Shown piece by piece: positions 31,434 through 39,603 of a stretch of DNA of 64,000 nt. Origin of the DNA: Mycobacterium sp. 852014-50255_SCH5639931 (GTDB taxonomy: Bacteria > Actinomycetota > Actinomycetes > Mycobacteriales > Mycobacteriaceae). The position numbers and the translations under genes are program-made. The notes below the pieces were generated by a model that saw only the letters and a list, made by a program, of their open reading frames with translations, searched no databases and was not told the origin of the DNA. The stretch is taken from NCBI RefSeq assembly GCF_001665605.1, contig NZ_LZSV01000034.1, positions 124,001 through 188,000 on the forward strand, read 5' to 3'. Position 1 is the first letter of the stretch. Each line of letters opens with the position of its first letter.

Positions 31434-31892
31434 ATGACAGACGTTTCTATGATCTCGGTCGAGGATGTCGTCCTCGGGCTATGGCAGGCGCTCTCGCGGC
31501 GGGACTGGGAGGCGGTCAAGACGTTCTTGTCCGATGACTGCCTCTACGTCGACATGCCGGTTCCGGCGCTGTCGGCGCGCGGACCGCAAGACATCGTCAA
31601 GCGGCTGAAGATGGGTCTCGAGCCGCTGGCGGGCTACGAGAACCACGACGGCGTGCTGCTGTCCAACGGTGCCGACGTGATGTACGAGCACTCCGAGACA
31701 TGGACGTTCACCACGGGTGAGCGAGGCGTGCTGAGATTCGTGACGGTCCACAAGGTCGAGGGCGGCAAGGTCACCGTCTGGAAGGACTATTGGGACATGA
31801 ACAGCCTGGTCAGCTTCGCTCCCCCGAACCACTTCGAAAACCTCGCGACGGCCGACACCAGCTGGGTCTTCGACGCGACTAGCTTGGTCTAG
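31434..31892 (+). CDS. NTF2/SnoaL-fold protein, limonene-epoxide-hydrolase-like
   Basis: A 152-residue cone-fold protein. The start VEDVVLGLWQALSRRDWEAVKTFLSDDCLYVDMPV has the helix-strand pattern of NTF2-like enzymes; EHSETWTF and LRFVTVHKVEGGKVTVWKDYWD form the sheet and carry Arg/Asp residues that could act as the LEH-type acid-base set, though I cannot assign it. The gene appears to be translated from a leaderless transcript. A broken copy of its 3' end is at 33828-33852. Confidence 0.8.
   Translation: MTDVSMISVEDVVLGLWQALSRRDWEAVKTFLSDDCLYVDMPVPALSARGPQDIVKRLKMGLEPLAGYENHDGVLLSNGADVMYEHSETWTFTTGERGVLRFVTVHKVEGGKVTVWKDYWDMNSLVSFAPPNHFENLATADTSWVFDATSLV
31865..31889 (+). repeat. 25-bp direct repeat, copy 1 (3' end of the NTF2-fold gene)
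   Basis: These 25 bases, encoding the C-terminal VFDATSLV, recur at 33828-33852 with 2 mismatches. The copies bracket the DMT-transporter insert and may be the scar of a duplication or insertion. Confidence 0.75.
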
Positions 31893-32451
31893 CAGACTCG
31901 TCCTCGTCCCGGATTTAGACGCGTAATCGTTGCCCGCAGCGTTATATGCCATGTGACGGAATCTTTGCTGGATCCCGCTGCGTCAATCCCCTGCTGGCAG
32001 TTGGACCTCCGCTGGAAGAACCGATCCCCTCGCACTATCAGTACCTACCTGTCGGGGTTAACTCATTTCCCTCCTGGTGTGAGCGCACAAGCACTCCCCC
32101 AGAACTGACCAAGCGGAATGTTCAGGGCTAGGTATCCAGACTGAGAAACGCGTCAGCGCACCCAACCACGTTGTCGTCGTGGCAGGTTGGGCAACCGCGT
32201 TCGAGTATGTCGGTCACGGCGGAGGAGGGCGAGATCTCCTCCGATCCGCTTGCTGGGTGGTCGCCGGGTCCGTCTGGCCAATGAGGCCCTCCAACGCCGA
32301 GCGGTCACGCTCGCGATGCTGCGCGATGACGGTACTCGAGACGGTAACTGCGGCGCCGAAATCGGAGATTTCGGGTGCGGTCGTCTGGCGACTTCAGGGC
32401 GGGCGCCTCAACCGACGCCGGTTGCACTCGATCTCGCGATGCTTGCTAAAT

Positions 32452-32475
32452 GGATAGGAAACTCTATCCCTAGAG
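32452..32475. promoter_or_regulatory. Overlapping small inverted repeats GGATAG-N6-CTATCC and CTCTA-N4-TAGAG
   Basis: GGATAG (32452-32457) pairs with CTATCC (32464-32469). Overlapping it, CTCTA (32462-32466) pairs with TAGAG (32471-32475). The set lies about 130 bp upstream of the small membrane-protein gene and may be an operator. Confidence 0.35.
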
Positions 32476-32534
32476 GCACCCCAATCTGGCTTCCCGGTCA
32501 TTCCGGAAGCAGTGCTTTGTCCATCACCATTTCC

Positions 32535-32553
32535 TTCATGAATTCGTCATGAA
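32535..32553. promoter_or_regulatory. 19-bp palindrome TTCATGA-ATTCG-TCATGAA
   Basis: Two perfect 7-bp arms flank a 5-bp spacer, 51 bp upstream of the ATG at 32605. The size and AT-rich symmetry are typical of MarR/TetR-type operators controlling transport genes. No regulator gene is adjacent. Confidence 0.55.
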
Positions 32554-32604
32554 TCAGGCAACGACAACGCACATGACCGAAACGAAGTCAACGAGGAGAA
32601 TGCC

Positions 32605-32796
32605 ATGACCGCCCGTAACATCCACCCGTCGACCGCCGTCGACCAGCAGAACCCTCTCCGGTCGGCGCTCTCCAGGAGCTTCCGCGTCGCCGTCATCGTG
32701 ACCGTGACTCTGGGCACCTTGGCTGGGACCGGGCTGGTCCTGTCGCTGTTGAAAGCGCTCGCGACGAGCAGGTACGGCGTCTACTTCGGGGTCTAG
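32605..32796 (+). CDS. Small single-pass membrane protein (63 residues)
   Basis: A 63-residue protein with a good ribosome site (GAGGAGAATGCC before ATG). The first 25 residues are polar; one membrane helix spans about 28-50 (VAVIVTVTLGTLAGTGLVLSLLK), ending in a short aromatic tail (RYGVYFGV). It is 33 bp upstream of the DMT transporter and probably in the same transcript, so it may be a small accessory subunit of that transporter. No family is recognised. Confidence 0.65.
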   Translation: MTARNIHPSTAVDQQNPLRSALSRSFRVAVIVTVTLGTLAGTGLVLSLLKALATSRYGVYFGV

Positions 32797-32829
32797 CCCG
32801 AAGTGAGCTCGGCATCTTGAGGAGGTTCC

Positions 32830-33819
32830 ATGTTGAAGTCGGATATCGCGGTTGTGCTCGCCCTGGGCGCCGCGCTGGCATCCGCGATCGGCGCGGTGAG
32901 CCGTCAACAGTCGGCGCATGAGGTCACCGACGAACCAGTCGGCCACTGGGAGTTGTTCCGCATGTCGTTGCGCGACGCCCGGTGGTGGCTTGGCGGCGGG
33001 GGGGCCGTTGCCAACTACAGCCTGCAAGCCGCCGCGCTGGGGGTCGGGTCGGTGATGTTGGTGACGGCGCTGCAGGTGACGGCGCTGCTATTCGCCCTGC
33101 CGGTCTATGCGCGGCTGACCCATCAGCGGGTTACCCGCCGGCAGTGGATGTGGGCGACGGTGCTCGCCGTCGCATTGGCGGTGGTCGTCACGGTTGGCGA
33201 CCCGAAGGCCGGGCAGTCGCAGGGGTCGCTGACGACCTGGGCTGTGGTGGCCCTGGTGTTGGGTCCGCTACTGGTGTTCTGTGTCCTGGGTGCGCGTATC
33301 TGGCCCGGTCCGCGTGCGGCTGTACTGCTGGCGGTGGTTGCCGGTTCGTCGCTGGCCCTGTTCGCGGTGCTAACGAAAGCCGTCGTCGCGGCGGCCGGAC
33401 ATGGTTTCGGGGCGCTGCTGTGCGCGCCGAAATTCTATGTCTGGATACTGGCGGCGTTGGGAGGGATGATCTTTCAGCAGTCATCGTTTCGCGCTGGTGC
33501 GCTGACCGCCTCAATGCCGACGGTGACCGTGGCCAAGCCAGCGGTGGCATCGGTTCTGGGCATCGTGGTGCTCGGCGAGACCCTCAACGCCGATGGCGTG
33601 GGCATGATCGTCCTGGCGTCGGCGGCGACAGTGGTGCTTGTCGCGATAGTGGCTCTAGCCCGCGGCGAGGCCCATACGGCGGCGCTCAGTAGCGAGCAAA
33701 ACGCGGAAACCTCTGATCAGGCTACGGTGCCCGAGACACTAACCCGGCCGCGCGTAACGTTTGGGTCCGCGGTGCCATCGACACCTATTCTTGGCGAGCG
33801 CAGCTGTCGTGCCGCATGA
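32830..33819 (+). CDS. DMT-superfamily (EamA-like) transporter
   Basis: A 329-residue membrane protein with about nine or ten hydrophobic segments in two halves, typical of the drug/metabolite transporter fold. Half one contains ALGVGSVMLVTALQVTALLFALPVYARL; half two contains FRAGALTASMPTVTVAKPAVASVLGIVVLGETL, the characteristic EamA closing motif. The tail (about 285-329) is hydrophilic and unconserved. A GAGGAGG ribosome site precedes the ATG. Efflux of a small hydrophobic or amino-acid-like compound is the general expectation; specificity is unknown. Confidence 0.85.
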   Translation: MLKSDIAVVLALGAALASAIGAVSRQQSAHEVTDEPVGHWELFRMSLRDARWWLGGGGAVANYSLQAAALGVGSVMLVTALQVTALLFALPVYARLTHQRVTRRQWMWATVLAVALAVVVTVGDPKAGQSQGSLTTWAVVALVLGPLLVFCVLGARIWPGPRAAVLLAVVAGSSLALFAVLTKAVVAAAGHGFGALLCAPKFYVWILAALGGMIFQQSSFRAGALTASMPTVTVAKPAVASVLGIVVLGETLNADGVGMIVLASAATVVLVAIVALARGEAHTAALSSEQNAETSDQATVPETLTRPRVTFGSAVPSTPILGERSCRAA

Positions 33820-33827
33820 GTCACCTT

Positions 33828-33852
33828 GGTCTTCGACGCGACAACCTTGGTC
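33828..33852 (+). repeat. 25-bp direct repeat, copy 2 (orphan 3' fragment of an NTF2-fold gene)
   Basis: Matches 31865-31889 at 23 of 25 positions. In frame it reads VFDATTLV but has no stop after it and no gene before it: a remnant just behind the DMT gene stop. Confidence 0.75.
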
Positions 33853-33989
33853 CGAGCACTGTGCTCAGGCGTCGGGAAACATTCTGGGCTGCAACGGATT
33901 CGGCGGCATCGGCGCTTACGTCGCTTGGATGGTCACCCCTCGTATGTCGACCATCACAGCGCCTTGCTCAGCGCCGACGTCGCCAACCG

Positions 33990-34238
33990 CTATAAGTACT
34001 GTTGGACGCCGCCGTGGCCGTGGCAGGTGCCGCTGGCGTGCGGGTGTTCGCTGAAAGACCAGCTTCCATCCGCACATTGCGCGGTGGCGCCCTGCGGCTG
34101 CGAGCCGCCCTGCTGCGGATACGGCACGCAGTCGCCGGAACTGGCTGTGTAGCACCCGGGCGACGAGTAGGCCGGTGCGGCGAAACCACCGGCGGCGGCG
34201 GCGATGACCGCGGCGACGAGAGGTGCTCGGAGCAACAT
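33990..34238 (-). CDS. Small secreted protein with a DUF3761-type C-terminus
   Basis: An 82-residue exported protein: signal peptide LLRAPLVAAVIAAAAGGFAAPAYS, then a short linker with GCYTASSGDC and the C-terminal module TAQCADGSWSFSEHPHASGTCHGHGG. The four mature cysteines may form two disulfides. The Cys/His/Gly pattern of the end matches the small DUF3761 family. The ATG at 34238 is favoured by an upstream AAAGGGG site on the minus strand; the frame stays open to 34322. Function unknown. Confidence 0.72.
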   Translation of the reverse strand: MLLRAPLVAAVIAAAAGGFAAPAYSSPGCYTASSGDCVPYPQQGGSQPQGATAQCADGSWSFSEHPHASGTCHGHGGVQQYL

Positions 34239-34343
34239 GCTCCCAAACCCCTTTCTTGTTCGAAGTTTGGTGACGTTGCCCGATTCGTCGATTGGAGCGT
34301 AAGCCGCGCGGCGGTTGATCACACCGGAAATTGGAAATATTGG

Positions 34344-34778
34344 CTACGACTCGGCCAGCGTCCTGAGGCGCTTCAGGGTCCCGGCGAGCGTGCGTCCCAC
34401 CTGGCGCACGGCGATCCGGTCCGCGATGTACCCGAGCAGCCCGCCCGGTGCCTGATACGACAGGCGGAACGTCACCTTCGTACGGCCGTCGCGCGCGTCG
34501 CGCAGCCGGATCCGCCCGCGCAGGGTGATGCCGGTGAGGCCCACGAAGGCCAGGTCGCGGTCGTCGTCGAACTCGACCACTTCGATGAGTCCCCCGACCG
34601 GGACGGAGCCGATCTTCCAGTGGACGGTGTAGCGCGCACCGACGCCGGCCGGTTTGTCGTTCGAAGCCTCCCAGCGCTCCAGGTTCGTCATGAACGACGG
34701 GTAGCAGTCCGGGTCGCTGACGATCTTCCAGACCGCGGAACGGTCGGCGTTGATGACGCAGCGGCGTTCGACGCGCAT
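34344..34778 (-). CDS. SRPBCC family protein
   Basis: A 144-residue START-like protein. MRVERRCVINADRSAVWKIVSDPDCYPSFM is the classic opening strand, helix and proline loop. GRTKVTFRLSYQAPGGLLGYIADRIAVRQVGRTLAGTLKRL carries the closing sheet and the long C-terminal helix. Its start overlaps the stop of the acyltransferase gene by one base (TGATG), so the two are translated together. Ligand unknown; given the partner, a lipid is likely. Confidence 0.83.
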   Translation of the reverse strand: MRVERRCVINADRSAVWKIVSDPDCYPSFMTNLERWEASNDKPAGVGARYTVHWKIGSVPVGGLIEVVEFDDDRDLAFVGLTGITLRGRIRLRDARDGRTKVTFRLSYQAPGGLLGYIADRIAVRQVGRTLAGTLKRLRTLAES

Positions 34779-35611
34779 CAGCCGATCACCGGGAATCGCC
34801 GCTCGGCGGCCAGCCGGTCAACGCCGCCCTGCAGGCTGGCCATCACCTTGTCGTGCACCGCCTGGTCGTCGCCATCGACCTCGATCGGGTGTTGGACCTC
34901 GATCACGATCTTGGTGGGCAACGGGATATGGCCCGCCAGGTCGCTGACGTTGAGACCCCAGGGCAGCGCCAGCGATATCGGGATGCTTTTGAGCCGGAGC
35001 AACTTGTCCGCCATCAGCAGCTTGGCCAACCACTGCCCGCGGTTGAGGAACAACGCGCTTTCCTGCCCGCCGACGCTGGCGACGGGCACAATCGGCACTC
35101 CGGCCTCGCGAGCGAGCTTGACGTAGCCCATGCGCCCGCCGAAGTCGACCTTGTGGCGTTCCCACGAAGGCCGGAACACCTCGTAGTCGCCGCCGGGATA
35201 GACCAGCAGCGCGGCGCCGGAATCCAGTGCGAGACGCGCGTTTTCGGGGTTGGCGGCAACGGTGCCGAATTTGCGCAGCCAGCCCAGTGGCGGTGCGGAC
35301 ACCACGAGGTTATGGGCCAACTGGTAGAAGGGCCGCTCGACGCCGAAGTACGAGCAGAAGGCCAGTGTGAAGACGAACGTGTCGGGCGGCACGTTGCCGC
35401 CGCTGTGATTGCCGACCAGCAACACCGGCCCCTCGGCCGGAATGCGATCCAGGCCCCGCACGTCCGCCCGGAAATAGAACGATGCGAGCAGCCAGGTGCC
35501 CGGGAGCTGGTCGCGGATGTAGTCCGGGTCGCGCTGGTCGAGGTCGGCCTTGGGTACCCACGACACGACCTTGTCGCGGGCCCACTCCAAGACGCCCTTC
35601 GCGGTCGCCAT
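34778..35611 (-). CDS. Lysophospholipid/1-acylglycerol-3-phosphate acyltransferase family protein
   Basis: A 277-residue PlsC-like acyltransferase without a clear N-terminal membrane anchor. VLLVGNHSGGNVPPDTFVF near residue 63 holds the catalytic His, but the His-Asp spacing (NHSGGNVPPD) is longer than the canonical HxxxxD. The second motif region is ALLVYPGGDYEVFRPSWER near 134, the counterpart of the PEGTR-type substrate-binding motif, and GVPIVPVASVGGQES near 171 is the fourth block. It should move an acyl chain from acyl-CoA to a glycerolipid or other alcohol at the membrane. It is coupled to the SRPBCC gene downstream. Confidence 0.85.
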   Translation of the reverse strand: MATAKGVLEWARDKVVSWVPKADLDQRDPDYIRDQLPGTWLLASFYFRADVRGLDRIPAEGPVLLVGNHSGGNVPPDTFVFTLAFCSYFGVERPFYQLAHNLVVSAPPLGWLRKFGTVAANPENARLALDSGAALLVYPGGDYEVFRPSWERHKVDFGGRMGYVKLAREAGVPIVPVASVGGQESALFLNRGQWLAKLLMADKLLRLKSIPISLALPWGLNVSDLAGHIPLPTKIVIEVQHPIEVDGDDQAVHDKVMASLQGGVDRLAAERRFPVIG

Positions 35612-35642
35612 GATCGGCCGTATACCCCGGCTTCACCGGGGG

Positions 35643-36761
35643 TCAAACGCGGTAGAGACCTGCGGCGTTGTGGTGAGCGATCAGGTCGACCACCCGGATG
35701 GCGTCGTTCTCGCTCCAGTCGTCGTTGACCACGAAGTCCCGCAATACGCGATGAATGCCGGTGCGCCACAGGGCCGCGCCGAGGAAGTGCAGTTCCGCGG
35801 GGCCGAACCCGTCCGAGGAGTAGAGGATCTTGCGGAAGGGGGCCAGCTCCAGCAGCCGGGCGATGAAGGCCACCGACCGCGCGCCCAGCTGGTTCACGCT
35901 CAGCCCACCGTCGAGGTAGACGTTGTTGAAGGCCTGTGCCAGATATCCCGCCTCGCGCTCGTACGGGTAGCAGTGCAGCAGGACGATCGGGGTGTCCCCG
36001 GACTGCCGCAGGAAGTCGAGCAACAGCAGCGGGTTGGTTTTCTGCAGATCGCAGTCGCGGTCGCCGAGGCCGACATGGAATTGCAGGGGTTTGCCCAGCC
36101 GCAGCGCCTGATGCAACCCGAAACGCAGCAGCACCCGATCCTGTAACCGGGTGCCGCCGCGGTAGCGCCACCGGGCGGCCGCCTCGGCGACCTGCGACGG
36201 TGACGGCTCGGTCAGGTCGCCGTCGAACCCGCCCCGGTAGGCCAGGATCGACTTCGTGCCGACCGCCGTCGCCGCGCGCCGCCGCAAAATGTCCTCGAAG
36301 GCCGCCGCATAGTCGCCCGGCGCCTGCGCGGCCTGTTCGGCGATCTGCTCGAGGCGAATTACCTCGTACGCGCGGCCGCCGGACAGTTCGGCCATGCCGG
36401 CCGGGCCGGCGGTGCCGGCGTCAATCCCGGTGTCCACCAGCCAGTCGCTCACACCCGCGGCCGGCAGGAACATGCGGGCCAACTCGGCCTCGCTGAACTG
36501 GCCACGGTGCTCCCAATACGATTGTGGGTCAACGTGTTTAGCCAGCCCTAGGATTGGACCGCAGTGCGCGCGCACGGCGAAGCCGAGTTGTGAGTCGAAC
36601 CCTGGACCCACGATGGGTTCGGTGTTGGCCTCGTTGAGCGCGTTCTCGAACCGTTGCCGATCCCCCGCCGTCAACCAGCAACCGTGGACGTGTTGATCGA
36701 TCAGCCTCACTTCACCGATGTGCAGCGCCAGGGCGTCGGGCGTCATCGCGTGCCCCGTCAC
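35643..36761 (-). CDS. Amidohydrolase 2 family protein (Rv1879-like)
   Basis: A 372-residue TIM-barrel hydrolase. RLIDQHVHGCW near residue 19 gives HxH metal ligands, QFHVGLGDRDCDL near 227 supplies another His, and KILYSSDGFGPAELHFLGA near 307 the catalytic Asp. The GTG start at 36761 overlaps the glnA3 stop (GTGA); ATG 36746 is an alternative. The pairing with a glutamine-synthetase-like gene recalls gamma-glutamylpolyamine or amide pathways, in which GS-like enzymes make a glutamyl amide and hydrolases act on it. This is inference only. Confidence 0.87.
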   Translation of the reverse strand: MTGHAMTPDALALHIGEVRLIDQHVHGCWLTAGDRQRFENALNEANTEPIVGPGFDSQLGFAVRAHCGPILGLAKHVDPQSYWEHRGQFSEAELARMFLPAAGVSDWLVDTGIDAGTAGPAGMAELSGGRAYEVIRLEQIAEQAAQAPGDYAAAFEDILRRRAATAVGTKSILAYRGGFDGDLTEPSPSQVAEAAARWRYRGGTRLQDRVLLRFGLHQALRLGKPLQFHVGLGDRDCDLQKTNPLLLLDFLRQSGDTPIVLLHCYPYEREAGYLAQAFNNVYLDGGLSVNQLGARSVAFIARLLELAPFRKILYSSDGFGPAELHFLGAALWRTGIHRVLRDFVVNDDWSENDAIRVVDLIAHHNAAGLYRV

Positions 36762-38119
36762 AGGGTCCAGGCCATCCGGAATTTGTCCGCCAGTTCCTCG
36801 GTGTCGAGGTCGCCGTACCGCTCGTGTTCCAGGCGGCGTACGGCGACCACCATGTCGACCGCCGGATCGCCGAGAATGTCTCGCAGCAGCACTGAATTAT
36901 CCAGTGCCGCAATCACTTCGGCCTGCCCCCTGGCGAGGCTGACGACATCGTCGCGCTCGCGGTCGGAATCGGACAGGGTCGCCGGGTCGATCGTGATCTC
37001 CGGTGGCAACGCCGCCTGACGCTTGATTCCATCGAGCGCCAGCCCCAGGATCGCCGCCGACGCCAGGTACGGGTTGGCGGAGGGGTCGACGATCTTGACT
37101 TCGACGTTCCCGCCGCGCGGGTTGCCGGGCCCGCCCGTGATGAACCGCACCGCCGCCTCGCGGTTCTCGGTCCCCCAGCACGCGTACGCGCCGGCCCAGT
37201 TTCCGGGGTGCATCCGCAAGCCGGACACGATCGACCCGCACAACACGCCCTGCGCCGCCGGCAGTCCGCCGACCAGCCCCGCCACCGCGCTCTCCCCCGC
37301 TGGCGTCATGCCGTGGGCGCCGGCGCCGTCGGAGAACAGCGGGCCATCCGGCGCTGTCAGCGAGAAATGTTGGTGGGCACCGGATCCCACGCCGCCCGCG
37401 AAGGGCGCGGGTGAGAGGCTGATGCGAACCCCGTGGCGGCGGGCCACCCGCCCGATGACGAGCCGCAACAGCACCAGTTGGTCCGCGGCGGCCACCGGGG
37501 ATTGTGGCGCCAGGGAGAGTTCGAACTGGTTGGCGCCGTACTCGGGGTGAAACTGCTCGATCGCGATGCCCGCCGCCCCCGCCGACCGGGTGACGTCCCG
37601 GACGAACGCTTCGTGCTCGAGGATGCCGGCGACGCCGTACTGCGCCCACAACGTCGACGGGAGGCGGCCGCCGTCGGGCGCGACCAAGAGGAATTCCACC
37701 TCGTGCCCGATCACCGCCTCGATCCCGGCTTCGGTGAGCGCGGCTTCGACCCGGCCCAGCGTGCCGCGGGCGCAGGCGGGAACGGGCGTGCCGTCTTGCT
37801 CGAAAAACGCGGCGGGCGCCCACGCCAGCCCGTCGCCGACGATGCGCAGGGCCGACACGTCGATGCGCAGGCGCTGGTCCCCGATGACGCCGACATCGGG
37901 CGTGAAGGCGATGCCGCTCTGGTCGATCGCGAAGGCGTGCCACGAGGGGCTGGCGCCGAGACCTGGATCCGCGAACGCGTTGGTCCGCCGGATCGGAACC
38001 GTCTTGGCCAGGGTGAGCCCGGCGGGATTCACGACGGTGCCGATGACGGTGTCGACGCCCTCGGCCTCCAGTTGGGCGATCCCCGCGGCCGCAAGCGGTG
38101 TGCCGGTCATGGCAGTCAT
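36758..38119 (-). CDS. glnA3: Glutamine synthetase family protein GlnA3
   Basis: A 453-residue GS-fold enzyme. EAVIGHEVEFLLVAP near residue 142 has the first metal Glu pair, EQFHPEYGANQFELSLAP near 197 the second metal region, GVGSGAHQHFSL near 258 the ATP and ammonia-site His, and NWAGAYACWGTENREAAVRF the glutamate-binding Arg region. It is not a typical GlnA1: it lacks the adenylylation-tyrosine context I would expect. Paralogues of this kind in actinobacteria glutamylate polyamines or ethanolamine. The ATG at 38119 gives normal length; upstream open frame is not used. Overlaps the amidohydrolase gene by 4 bp. Confidence 0.9.
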   Translation of the reverse strand: MTAMTGTPLAAAGIAQLEAEGVDTVIGTVVNPAGLTLAKTVPIRRTNAFADPGLGASPSWHAFAIDQSGIAFTPDVGVIGDQRLRIDVSALRIVGDGLAWAPAAFFEQDGTPVPACARGTLGRVEAALTEAGIEAVIGHEVEFLLVAPDGGRLPSTLWAQYGVAGILEHEAFVRDVTRSAGAAGIAIEQFHPEYGANQFELSLAPQSPVAAADQLVLLRLVIGRVARRHGVRISLSPAPFAGGVGSGAHQHFSLTAPDGPLFSDGAGAHGMTPAGESAVAGLVGGLPAAQGVLCGSIVSGLRMHPGNWAGAYACWGTENREAAVRFITGGPGNPRGGNVEVKIVDPSANPYLASAAILGLALDGIKRQAALPPEITIDPATLSDSDRERDDVVSLARGQAEVIAALDNSVLLRDILGDPAVDMVVAVRRLEHERYGDLDTEELADKFRMAWTL

Positions 38120-38151
38120 TGTGCAGCCTTGAGCCGCCCTGGCTGACGAAT

Positions 38152-39033
38152 TCAGTTCTGGCGGGCGACCAGCTCGGTGACGAACCGATCGAGGAAGCCG
38201 TCGATGGAAGTGCCGCCCGCCGGCCGGATGACGAATTTCGTCAAACCCGCATCGATGTAGGCGTCGAGTTGGCGGTGCAGGCGATCCCATCCGGTGGCGA
38301 TCAGCTCGGCGGGGTCAACGTCGGGACGACGCTTCCGGGCCGCCGCGGCCAGCTCTGGGGGCAGGTCGCCCTCTGCCACGGCCAATGAGATCCCGAAATG
38401 GTCGGGGTCTATCTGCCGGCCCGCTTGCGCCGCGGCGCATTCGATCGCCTCACGGCCGGCCCGGGCCTCTTCGGGGGTCAGGAAACTGCCCAGCCAGCCG
38501 TCGCCGAGCGCGCCGACCCGCCGAAAGGCCCCCGGCGCCGAACCGGCCAACCAGATATCCAGCGGCGGGTTCGGCCTCGGCATGACGGAAGCCTCGTTGA
38601 CCGTGAAATATCGGCCGGTGTAGCTGGCCGAATCCTCGGCCAGCGTCGAGCGCAGCACCCGCAGCGACTCATCGAACACCGCGGCCCGCTCTCCGTCGGG
38701 GACCACGAACACCTCGCGTTCGGCCGGAATCGCCGACCGCAGACCGAAGACGGGAAGGACCCGCTTCGGCGCGACGGCCGCCAACGACGCCAGTTGTTTG
38801 GCGACCAGTACCGGATGCCGCCCGGGAAGCACAGCCACCGAGGTGCCGACCTTCAACCGGGTCGTCCGGGCGAGGGCGTAGGCCATGCCGACCACCGGAT
38901 CGACCGCCGGGGAGTAGACCAGCTCCGAGAACCACAGCGAATCCACCCCGCTGGACTCGAGCCGATCCACGATGGGGGCCAACCGATCCGGGGCGGTATC
39001 CGCACCCAGGCCGACGCCGAAGCGAATCTTCAC
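38152..39033 (-). CDS. LLM-class F420-dependent oxidoreductase
   Basis: A 293-residue luciferase-like TIM-barrel protein. FGVGLGADTAPDRLAPIVDRLESSGVDSLWFSE at the N-terminus, RTTRLKVGTSVAVLPGRHPVLVAKQLASL near 56-85 and PNPPLDIWLAGSAPGAFRRVGALGDGWLGS near 157 are the family blocks for F420/FMN binding. Mycobacterial relatives use F420. The start is GTG. Substrate unknown. It lies between glnA3 and an AhpD-like gene. Confidence 0.87.
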   Translation of the reverse strand: MKIRFGVGLGADTAPDRLAPIVDRLESSGVDSLWFSELVYSPAVDPVVGMAYALARTTRLKVGTSVAVLPGRHPVLVAKQLASLAAVAPKRVLPVFGLRSAIPAEREVFVVPDGERAAVFDESLRVLRSTLAEDSASYTGRYFTVNEASVMPRPNPPLDIWLAGSAPGAFRRVGALGDGWLGSFLTPEEARAGREAIECAAAQAGRQIDPDHFGISLAVAEGDLPPELAAAARKRRPDVDPAELIATGWDRLHRQLDAYIDAGLTKFVIRPAGGTSIDGFLDRFVTELVARQN

Positions 39034-39079
39034 CCGTGGAGCAACACCGTGGTGCCCCGGTTTGTGCCCGCGGGAGCGG

Positions 39080-39574
39080 CTATGCCCGGCTGGGAATGGT
39101 CAGCTTGCAGGCTTGGCCGATATCGAGGGTCCGCAACACTCGACCCATGCCGACCCATAGCGCGCACGACAGGGCCAAGTCGGCCAGCAGCTCGTCGGAG
39201 AAGTGCTCGGAGCAACGGCTCCAGAAGTCCTCGTCGTCGCGCAGGGCGGTGTGATCGCTGGCGAATCGGTCCGCGAACTCGGCGGCCAGCCGCTCCTGCT
39301 CGCTATAGCCGGGCCAGGTGCGCCACTCCCGGGCGTGGTCATACAACTCTTCATCGACTCCGGCGGCGGGCCCGTCCTCGTCGCGGGTGTTGACGCAGAC
39401 GACGCATTCGTTGCGGTGGGCGATCACTGCGCGGGCCAGTTCGCGGGTGCGCAGCGGCAGCCGGTTCTTGGTGTAGACCGCGTTGCTGAAACCGCCGAGC
39501 GCGCCGCCGATGTCCGGGGATTTCACAAACCAGCCGGCCAGGTCGTCGTCGGCGAATGTTCCGATTCGGCTCAT
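39080..39574 (-). CDS. Carboxymuconolactone decarboxylase/AhpD-like protein
   Basis: A 164-residue CMD-domain protein. RTRELARAVIAHRNECVVCVNTRDEDG carries the CxxC pair; as in the 3790 paralogue, the AhpD-type His after the second Cys is missing. The C-terminal GMGRVLRTLDIGQACKL matches the end of that paralogue. The ATG at 39574 gives normal length; the open frame continues into the efflux-pump gene region upstream and is not used. It follows the efflux gene by 29 bp and may share its transcript. Confidence 0.82.
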   Translation of the reverse strand: MSRIGTFADDDLAGWFVKSPDIGGALGGFSNAVYTKNRLPLRTRELARAVIAHRNECVVCVNTRDEDGPAAGVDEELYDHAREWRTWPGYSEQERLAAEFADRFASDHTALRDDEDFWSRCSEHFSDELLADLALSCALWVGMGRVLRTLDIGQACKLTIPSRA

Positions 39575-39603
39575 GGCGTGATGGTACGCCCGGAGCGCCC
39601 GTT

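Larger units (their letters stand above)
31893..32604. other. 712-bp gene-poor region
   Basis: No supported gene. Short open frames (for example 32187-32552) lack ribosome sites and known motifs. The sequence looks less GC-biased and less codon-like than its surroundings, as expected of decayed DNA. The right third holds two palindromes (32452-32469 and 32535-32553) likely tied to the downstream operon. No tRNA or known ncRNA fold is recognised. Confidence 0.6.

Noticed and set aside
31893..32604. tRNA, small RNA or CRISPR in the gene-poor region
   Set aside because: No cloverleaf, repeated spacers or known ncRNA motif could be seen.
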